Shown here: one piece after another, positions 58,786 to 64,000 of the stretch
How positions within the stretch are numbered: position 1 is the first letter of the stretch
Layout: each line of letters opens with the position of its first letter
From: Kosakonia sp. BYX6
Lineage (GTDB): Bacteria > Pseudomonadota > Gammaproteobacteria > Enterobacterales > Enterobacteriaceae
Direction of reading: 5' to 3'
DNA: 64,000 nt
Assembly (NCBI RefSeq): GCF_038449125.1
Contig: NZ_CP151800.1
Coordinates: forward strand, 592,406-656,405
The notes under the pieces: model-generated
The model's input: the letters and a program-made list of their open reading frames with translations, nothing else
Databases searched by the model: none
Told to the model about the DNA's origin: nothing
Position numbers and translations under genes: made by a program

Positions 58786-59556
58786 ATGAATAACGATATC
58801 TTCCCAAACAAATTCAAGGCCGCGCTGGCGGCCCAACAGATTCAAATCGGTTGTTGGTCTGCGCTGGGTAGTCATATCAGCACTGAAGTTCTGGGCCTGG
58901 CAGGCTTTGACTGGCTGCTTCTTGATGGCGAACACGCCCCTAACGACGTGCTCACTTTTGTACCGCAATTAATGGCGTTAAAAGGCAGCGTCAGTGCGCC
59001 GGTTGTGCGCGTGCCGACCAATGATCCGGTTGTGATCAAACGCCTGCTGGACATCGGTTTCTATAACTTCCTGATTCCGTTTGTCGAAACCGAAGAAGAA
59101 GCGGTAAACGCCGTTGCGGCGACCCGTTATCCGCCGGAAGGTATTCGCGGTGTTTCTGTTTCTCACCGCGCCAATATGTTCGGCACCGTGCCGGATTACT
59201 TCCGCCAGTCCAACGCCAATATCTCCATTTTGGTGCAGATCGAAAGCCAGGCCGGTGTCGATAACCTCGACGCTATTCTGGCGACCGATGGCGTCGACGG
59301 CGTGTTTGTCGGCCCGAGCGATCTGGCGGCCACGCTGGGTTATATCGGCAATGCGGCGCACCCGGAAGTTCAGCGCACCATTCAGCACATTTTTGCGCGC
59401 GCCAAAGCGCACAACAAACCGAGCGGCATCCTGGCGCCGGTTGAAGCTGACGCCCGTCGCTATCTGGAATGGGGCGCGACGGTCGTTGCGGTTGGCAGCG
59501 ATTTGGGCGTGTTCCGTTCGGCGACGCAGAAACTGGCCGACACCTTTAAGAAATAA
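58786..59556 (+). CDS. garL: GarL, 5-keto-4-deoxy-D-glucarate aldolase
   Basis: Class II aldolase of the HpcH/HpaI family that cleaves the dehydratase product into pyruvate and tartronate semialdehyde. It has 256 residues. The metal and substrate residues lie in [21 protein letters not shown] and [14 protein letters not shown]. It follows garP and precedes garR in the pathway order. Confidence 0.97.
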   Translation: MNNDIFPNKFKAALAAQQIQIGCWSALGSHISTEVLGLAGFDWLLLDGEHAPNDVLTFVPQLMALKGSVSAPVVRVPTNDPVVIKRLLDIGFYNFLIPFVETEEEAVNAVAATRYPPEGIRGVSVSHRANMFGTVPDYFRQSNANISILVQIESQAGVDNLDAILATDGVDGVFVGPSDLAATLGYIGNAAHPEVQRTIQHIFARAKAHNKPSGILAPVEADARRYLEWGATVVAVGSDLGVFRSATQKLADTFKK

Positions 59557-59587
59557 TCAAACCACCATTTAAAGAGAGAGACGCATT

Positions 59588-60478
59588 ATGACGATGAAAG
59601 TTGGTTTCATTGGCCTGGGTATCATGGGTAAACCAATGAGTAAAAACCTCATTAAAGCCGGTTACTCACTGGTGGTCGTGGACCGTAATCTGGACGCGGT
59701 TGCCGAAGTGATCGCCGCAGGCGCGGAAACCGCGACCAGCGCGAAAGCCGTTGCCGAGCAGTGCGATGTCATCATCACCATGCTGCCAAACTCCCCGCAC
59801 GTGAAAGAAGTGGCGCTGGGCGAAGGCGGCATTATTGAAGGCGCGAAAGCCGGTACTGTGCTGATCGACATGAGCTCCATCGCCCCGCTGGCAAGCCGTG
59901 AAATCAGCGAAGCGCTGAAAGCGAAAGGCGTTGAAATGCTGGATGCGCCGGTAAGCGGCGGCGAACCGAAAGCGATCGACGGCACGCTGTCAGTGATGGT
60001 TGGCGGCGACAAAGCGACTTTCGACAAATACTACGACCTGATGAAAGCTATGGCCGGTTCTGTTGTTCACACCGGTGATATCGGCGCGGGCAACGTGACC
60101 AAACTGGCAAACCAGGTGATTGTGGCGCTGAACATTGCCGCCATGTCTGAAGCGTTGACGCTGGCAACCAAAGCGGGCGTAAACCCGGATCTGGTGTTCC
60201 AGGCGATCCGTGGCGGTCTTGCGGGTAGCACCGTGTTGGAAGCGAAAGCGCCGATGGTGATGGATCGCAACTTCAAACCGGGTTTCCGCATCGACCTGCA
60301 TATCAAAGATCTCGCTAACGCGCTGGATACTTCGCATGGTGTGGGCGCTCAATTGCCGCTGACCGCCGCCGTGATGGAAATGATGCAAGCGCTGCGTGCT
60401 GACGGTCTGGGTAACGCCGACCACAGCGCCATTGCGTGCTACTACGAGAAACTGACGAAAATCGAAGTTACTCGTTAA
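59588..60478 (+). CDS. garR: GarR, tartronate semialdehyde reductase
   Basis: Reduces tartronate semialdehyde to D-glycerate with NADH. It has 296 residues. The NAD loop GFIGLGIMGKPMSKNL, the substrate motif DAPVSGGEPKA and the catalytic Lys in GNVTKLANQVIV are conserved. The ATG at 59588 is seven bases from an AGAGAGAG site; a second ATG two codons later gives the 294-residue form. Third gene in garPLRK. Confidence 0.96.
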   Translation: MTMKVGFIGLGIMGKPMSKNLIKAGYSLVVVDRNLDAVAEVIAAGAETATSAKAVAEQCDVIITMLPNSPHVKEVALGEGGIIEGAKAGTVLIDMSSIAPLASREISEALKAKGVEMLDAPVSGGEPKAIDGTLSVMVGGDKATFDKYYDLMKAMAGSVVHTGDIGAGNVTKLANQVIVALNIAAMSEALTLATKAGVNPDLVFQAIRGGLAGSTVLEAKAPMVMDRNFKPGFRIDLHIKDLANALDTSHGVGAQLPLTAAVMEMMQALRADGLGNADHSAIACYYEKLTKIEVTR

Positions 60479-60480
60479 TA

Positions 60481-60511
60481 GAAAGGGCGTGAACGCGCCC
60501 TGGTTTTTAGA
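60481..60511 (+). terminator. Attenuator-like hairpin between garR and garK
   Basis: AGGGCG / CGCCCT stem region with GTTTTT after it, in the 99-base gap before garK. It could lower garK expression relative to garPLR. Confidence 0.5.
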
Positions 60512-60577
60512 CGTCCACCTCTTCAGGCCGCAGTGGGTCTGAAGGGTGAAGTGCGCGGCTTGGTCAGGCTCACAACT

Positions 60578-61723
60578 ATGAAAATCGTAATCGCCCCAGA
60601 CTCTTACAAAGAAAGCCTGTCTGCTACGGAAGTAGCGCAGGCGATAGAAAAAGGATTTCGGGAAATTTTTCCCGATGCTCAATACGTGTCAGTTCCGGTC
60701 GCGGACGGCGGTGAAGGTACAGTTGAAGCCATGGTAGCCGCCACGAAAGGGACTGTGCAGACCGCCAGCGTCACTGGCCCGCTGGGCGAGGACGTTGATG
60801 CCTGCTGGGGAATGTCTGGCGATGGGGCAACCGCATTTATTGAAATGGCGGCGGCCAGCGGGCTGGCGCTCGTCCCACCTGAATTACGCAACCCTTTGAT
60901 TACCACTTCGCGCGGCACCGGGGAACTTATTCTGCACGCGCTGGAACAAGGGGCAACGAACATCATTATTGGTATCGGCGGCAGTGCGACCAACGACGGC
61001 GGCGCGGGTATGGTTCAAGCGCTGGGCGCTAAATTGACCGATGCCAACGGTACGGAAATTGGCTACGGCGGCGGCAGCCTGATGAGCCTGAACAGCATTG
61101 ATATTTCCGGGCTGGATCCGCGTTTGAAAAACTGCGCCATTCGCGTTGCTTGCGATGTTACCAACCCGCTCATTGGTGAGCAGGGCGCATCACGTATTTT
61201 TGGCCCGCAGAAGGGCGCGACCGAAGCGTTGATTGTCGAACTGGATCGCAACCTCGGGCATTTCGCGGACGTGATCAAAAAAGATCTGCGCGTCGATGTG
61301 AAAAACGTGCCGGGATCCGGTGCGGCAGGCGGCATGGGCGCGGCGTTAATGGCATTTCTCGGCGCGGAATTGCGCAGCGGCATTGAGATTGTCACGCAGG
61401 CGCTGAACCTCGAAGAGCATATTCACGATTGTACGTTGGTGGTGACCGGCGAAGGCCGCATCGACAGCCAGAGTATTCACGGCAAAGTGCCGGTTGGCGT
61501 GGCGCATGTCGCCAAGAAATATCACAAGCCGGTGATTGGGATTGCGGGCAGTTTGACCAGTGATGTCGGTGTGGTGCATCAGTATGGTATTGACGCGGTA
61601 TTCAGCGTGTTGACCAGTATCAGCACGCTGGAAGAGGCGTTTCGCGGGGCGTTCGATAATATTTATCGCGCTTCGCGAAATATTGCCGCGACATTGCAAG
61701 TTGGAATGTTGACGGAAGGGTGA
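60578..61723 (+). CDS. garK: GarK, glycerate 2-kinase
   Basis: Phosphorylates glycerate to 2-phosphoglycerate, feeding lower glycolysis. It has 381 residues of the GarK/GlxK family. Conserved segments are APDSYKESLSATEVAQAI, PVADGGEGTVEA, IGIGGSATNDGGAGM and VTGEGRIDSQSIHGK. The start MKIVIAPDS at 60578 has only a weak ribosome site (CAGG). Its stop overlaps the rnpB promoter. Confidence 0.96.
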   Translation: MKIVIAPDSYKESLSATEVAQAIEKGFREIFPDAQYVSVPVADGGEGTVEAMVAATKGTVQTASVTGPLGEDVDACWGMSGDGATAFIEMAAASGLALVPPELRNPLITTSRGTGELILHALEQGATNIIIGIGGSATNDGGAGMVQALGAKLTDANGTEIGYGGGSLMSLNSIDISGLDPRLKNCAIRVACDVTNPLIGEQGASRIFGPQKGATEALIVELDRNLGHFADVIKKDLRVDVKNVPGSGAAGGMGAALMAFLGAELRSGIEIVTQALNLEEHIHDCTLVVTGEGRIDSQSIHGKVPVGVAHVAKKYHKPVIGIAGSLTSDVGVVHQYGIDAVFSVLTSISTLEEAFRGAFDNIYRASRNIAATLQVGMLTEG

Positions 61724-61748
61724 CAGGCGCAAGCAAACCCTCTATACT
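61720..61748 (+). promoter_or_regulatory. Promoter of rnpB
   Basis: GTGACA and TATACT with a 17-base spacer, ending seven bases before the RNA 5' end. The -35 box overlaps the garK stop codon. Confidence 0.75.
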
Positions 61749-61755
61749 GCGCGCC

Positions 61756-62134
<379 letters not shown>

Positions 62135-62142
62135 CTTAAAGA

Positions 62143-62178
62143 CGTCCGCAGGAGAAATCCTGCGGGCGTTTTGCTTTT
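62143..62178 (+). terminator. rnpB terminator T1
   Basis: Eleven-pair stem CGTCCGCAGGA / TCCTGCGGGCG with a GAAA tetraloop and TTTTGCTTTT. Confidence 0.85.
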
Positions 62179-62255
62179 ATGCTGGGTTGAATGCCTGTCC
62201 ACTCCTCTTTCTATGAAAAGAACGCGGCTTATCGGTCAGTTTCGACTCTTAAAGA

Positions 62256-62292
62256 CGCCTGCAGGAGAAATCCTGCGGGCGTTTTGCTTTTG
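62256..62292 (+). terminator. rnpB terminator T2
   Basis: Second copy of the same hairpin (CGCCTGCAGGA / TCCTGCGGGCG) with GAAA loop and TTTTGCTTTT. Confidence 0.85.
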
Positions 62293-62297
62293 TAGGC

Positions 62298-62530
62298 CTG
62301 TGAACCTGTAGGCCGGATAAGGCGTAGCCGCCATCCGGCAAAACAGCCAGCCGCAAAACCGCCTGATGGCGCTACGCTTATCAGGCCTACGCGGAGCCTG
62401 CAAACCTGCCGCCACCAGTCGCTAAGCCGCCTGATGACGCTACGCTTATCAGGCCTACGCGGAGCCTGCAAACCTGCCGCCGCCAGTCGTTAAGCCGCCT
62501 GATGGCGCTGCGCTTATCAGGCCTACGGCG
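62298..62530. repeat. REP array with 68-base tandem periodicity
   Basis: One REP in one orientation at about 62317-62341, then three in the other at about 62361-62393, 62429-62461 and 62497-62528. The last three recur with a period of exactly 68 bases and share the spacer CGCGGAGCCTGCAAACCTGC. The tract fills the non-coding gap between the rnpB repeats and the next gene (62135-62666). Orientation change after the first REP makes it a BIME-like element. Confidence 0.8.
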
Positions 62531-62666
62531 AAACCTACAAACCTTCGCGGCGAATCCCTCATTTCTGTTTTGTCTAATTTATAAACAAATATCCCCTTTA
62601 TCGGCGGGCGAAAAGCGCTACCCTGTTAAACAGGTTGCCATCATCGCTACGGGAGTTGTTGCCGTT

Positions 62667-63419
62667 ATGCATCAAAAATCAATCATCATTGTCCAGGTGG
62701 GGAATGCCCCGGAACCTTTACGCGAGGCGCACGGCGACGTTCCGCTCTGGTTTTGCCAGGTGATCGGATGCGAACTGGACGAAGTTGAAGTGGTTCGCGT
62801 CTTCGAAGGGGAAACGCTGCCCGCGCCGGATGCCCGCCGGGCCGCCATCATTACTGGTTCCTGGGCCATGGTTTCTGACCGGCTGCCGTGGAGTGAGAAA
62901 ACCGCAGAATGGATCCGCGAGGCAATGACGATTGAGATGCCGCTGTTTGGCGTTTGCTACGGCCATCAACTGATGTCCTGGGCGCTGGGCGGCGATGTGC
63001 AATACCACGAAAAAGGGCGCGAAGCTGGCACCAAAACCGTCTATCTCAACGCCGCAGCCGCCAGCGATCCGTTGCTTACGCATCTGGAAGAAAGCTTCCC
63101 GGCGCATCTGACCCACCGGCAAACTGTCACCCGCTTGCCCATCGGCGCCACCGTGCTGGCCGCGTCAGTGCACGATCCTCACCAGATTGTACGCTATGGG
63201 CCTAAGGCCGTTTCCGTGCAGTTCCACCCGGAAATGACGCCGGAAATCGCCTCAGATTTGTTAAGACTCAATCGCCCGCACATTGAAAAAGAAGGCACCG
63301 ACACCGACAGCCTGGTCGCTGGCGTACTGCCCGCGCCTGGCGCGGCGGAAATCCTGCGGCGTTTCATCCAACACGTTTTCGCCCAAGAGCCGGTCGCCGT
63401 TTCATCTGACGCTACCTAG
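62667..63419 (+). CDS. Class I glutamine amidotransferase-like protein
   Basis: A 250-residue stand-alone protein of the GMP-synthase-like class I glutamine amidotransferase group. The nucleophilic Cys sits in the elbow FGVCYGHQLMSWALGG, and the His-Glu pair is in VQFHPEMTPEI, so the triad looks complete. The partner synthase and the substrate are unknown. The start at 62667 is preceded by GGGAG 11 bases upstream; other in-frame starts further up run into the REP array. Tail-to-tail overlap of 18 bases with the next gene. No E. coli K-12 neighbour corresponds. Confidence 0.85.
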   Translation: MHQKSIIIVQVGNAPEPLREAHGDVPLWFCQVIGCELDEVEVVRVFEGETLPAPDARRAAIITGSWAMVSDRLPWSEKTAEWIREAMTIEMPLFGVCYGHQLMSWALGGDVQYHEKGREAGTKTVYLNAAAASDPLLTHLEESFPAHLTHRQTVTRLPIGATVLAASVHDPHQIVRYGPKAVSVQFHPEMTPEIASDLLRLNRPHIEKEGTDTDSLVAGVLPAPGAAEILRRFIQHVFAQEPVAVSSDAT

Positions 63420-63794
63420 CGAGTGATCTTCTGCTGCGCCATCGATCAGCCTGGTGAGTTCTTGGCAGCGGATAATTACCCCTTCCCGCAGCGTAAAATG
63501 GGCAAAAACCTCAATATGCGATTGCGCGCCATCCTTCTTTTCAACTGACACGTGATGACGCGTCAGCACCTCGTTGTGCTGGCTGGCGATCGCCACCACC
63601 GTAATGTCAATCGACCGGGTAAGCTGTTTAAGCTTCGCCATATGGCTGACAAAACCCGCAAAATCCAGCGCTTCGCCGTTGACTTGTTGCTGATAGTCCG
63701 GCGAAAAGTAGCCGCGGATCCGCGCTTCGTCATGATCCGGTTGGCAAACAATGTTGTGTAACGCTTGCGTGACCAATTTGGCTGCATTCGACAT
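63402..63794 (-). CDS. NTF2-like (SnoaL-type) small protein
   Basis: A 130-residue protein with the general pattern of the NTF2/SnoaL superfamily: an N-terminal helix (QALHNIVCQPDHD), a YFSPDYQQQVNGEALDF segment and alternating strands ending in FAHFTLREGVIIRCQEL. Catalytic or ligand residues cannot be assigned. It is divergent from the AraC-type gene at the right edge (about 90 bases apart) and converges with the amidotransferase gene. Confidence 0.75.
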   Translation of the reverse strand: MSNAAKLVTQALHNIVCQPDHDEARIRGYFSPDYQQQVNGEALDFAGFVSHMAKLKQLTRSIDITVVAIASQHNEVLTRHHVSVEKKDGAQSHIEVFAHFTLREGVIIRCQELTRLIDGAAEDHSLGSVR

Positions 63795-63885
63795 TTCTTT
63801 TTCCTCATTGCGTGGTTCACTGAGGATATCGTCGAAAGGCGGCGGTATATTAACCGTAACTGGACATTAAATACGGTGAATCAGC

Positions 63886-64000
63886 CATGATCACACAAAG
63901 CCAAAAACTGTCGCACCAAAGCAAACACAAAACCGAATGGCATCAGCATGTTACGGGTCAGCTATTCTGTATCCGCCGGGGAATGATGATGGTGCAAACC
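63886..64000 (+). CDS. AraC-family transcriptional regulator, 5' part
   Basis: Only 38 codons are present. They contain TEWHQHVTGQLFCIRRGMMM, which has the histidine-rich cupin start of AraC-type effector-binding domains (WHxHxxGQLxxxxxG). The helix-turn-helix would lie beyond the window. Its divergent position next to the NTF2-like gene suggests it controls that gene. Confidence 0.65.

Overview
The window is a chromosomal segment of a member of the Enterobacteriaceae, close to Enterobacter, Kosakonia or Klebsiella. Nearly every protein is recognisable as the counterpart of an E. coli K-12 gene. Gene order follows the E. coli mla-murA-obgE-ftsH-nusA-pnp-deaD-lpoA-aga-gar-rnpB region, read in reverse of the usual K-12 map direction. 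The species cannot be fixed from the sequence alone. REP-type palindromes, ARG boxes, AgaR operators and an E. coli-like RNase P RNA all support the family assignment.

Region 1 (1-9.8 kb) covers envelope and ribosome genes: the 5' tip of yrbG, the mlaFEDCB lipid-transport operon, ibaG, murA, sfsB, ispB divergent from rplU-rpmA, then yhbE and obgE. Region 2 (9.8-20 kb) holds dacB, greA with its terminator-containing leader, yhbY, rlmE-ftsH, folP-glmM, secG-leuU tRNA and argG. Region 3 (19.8-32.3 kb) is the metY-rimP-nusA-infB-rbfA-truB-rpsO-pnp-nlpI-yrbN-deaD run. It carries most of the RNA-level control in the window: attenuator hairpins, the rpsO leader, a pnp leader stem of the RNase III type, and TTG start codons.

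Region 4 (32.4-45.9 kb) holds mtr, yhbW, the O2-independent ubiquinone genes ubiUV and ubiT, small conserved genes (yhbS, yhbQ, yhbP, yhbO, yraR, yraQ), and dolP, diaA, yraN and lpoA divergent from rsmI. Region 5 (45.9-55.4 kb) is an amino-sugar locus with two mannose-family PTS permeases, tagatose-bisphosphate aldolase subunits, AgaS and the AgaR repressor. It lacks the agaA and agaI genes found in some E. coli strains. Region 6 (55.4-61.7 kb) is the galactarate pathway, garD divergent from garPLRK, and leads directly into rnpB. After rnpB come a duplicated terminator unit and a 68-bp REP tandem array. The last 1.4 kb holds a glutamine amidotransferase, an NTF2-like protein and the start of an AraC-type regulator, which differs from the E. 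coli K-12 layout.

I did not find a convincing new multi-gene system. The most unusual items are a degenerate copy of a tRNA-Leu 3' end sitting at the metY operon transcription start, the reduced aga locus with its cluster of AgaR sites, the repeat structures behind rnpB, and the accessory module at the right edge.
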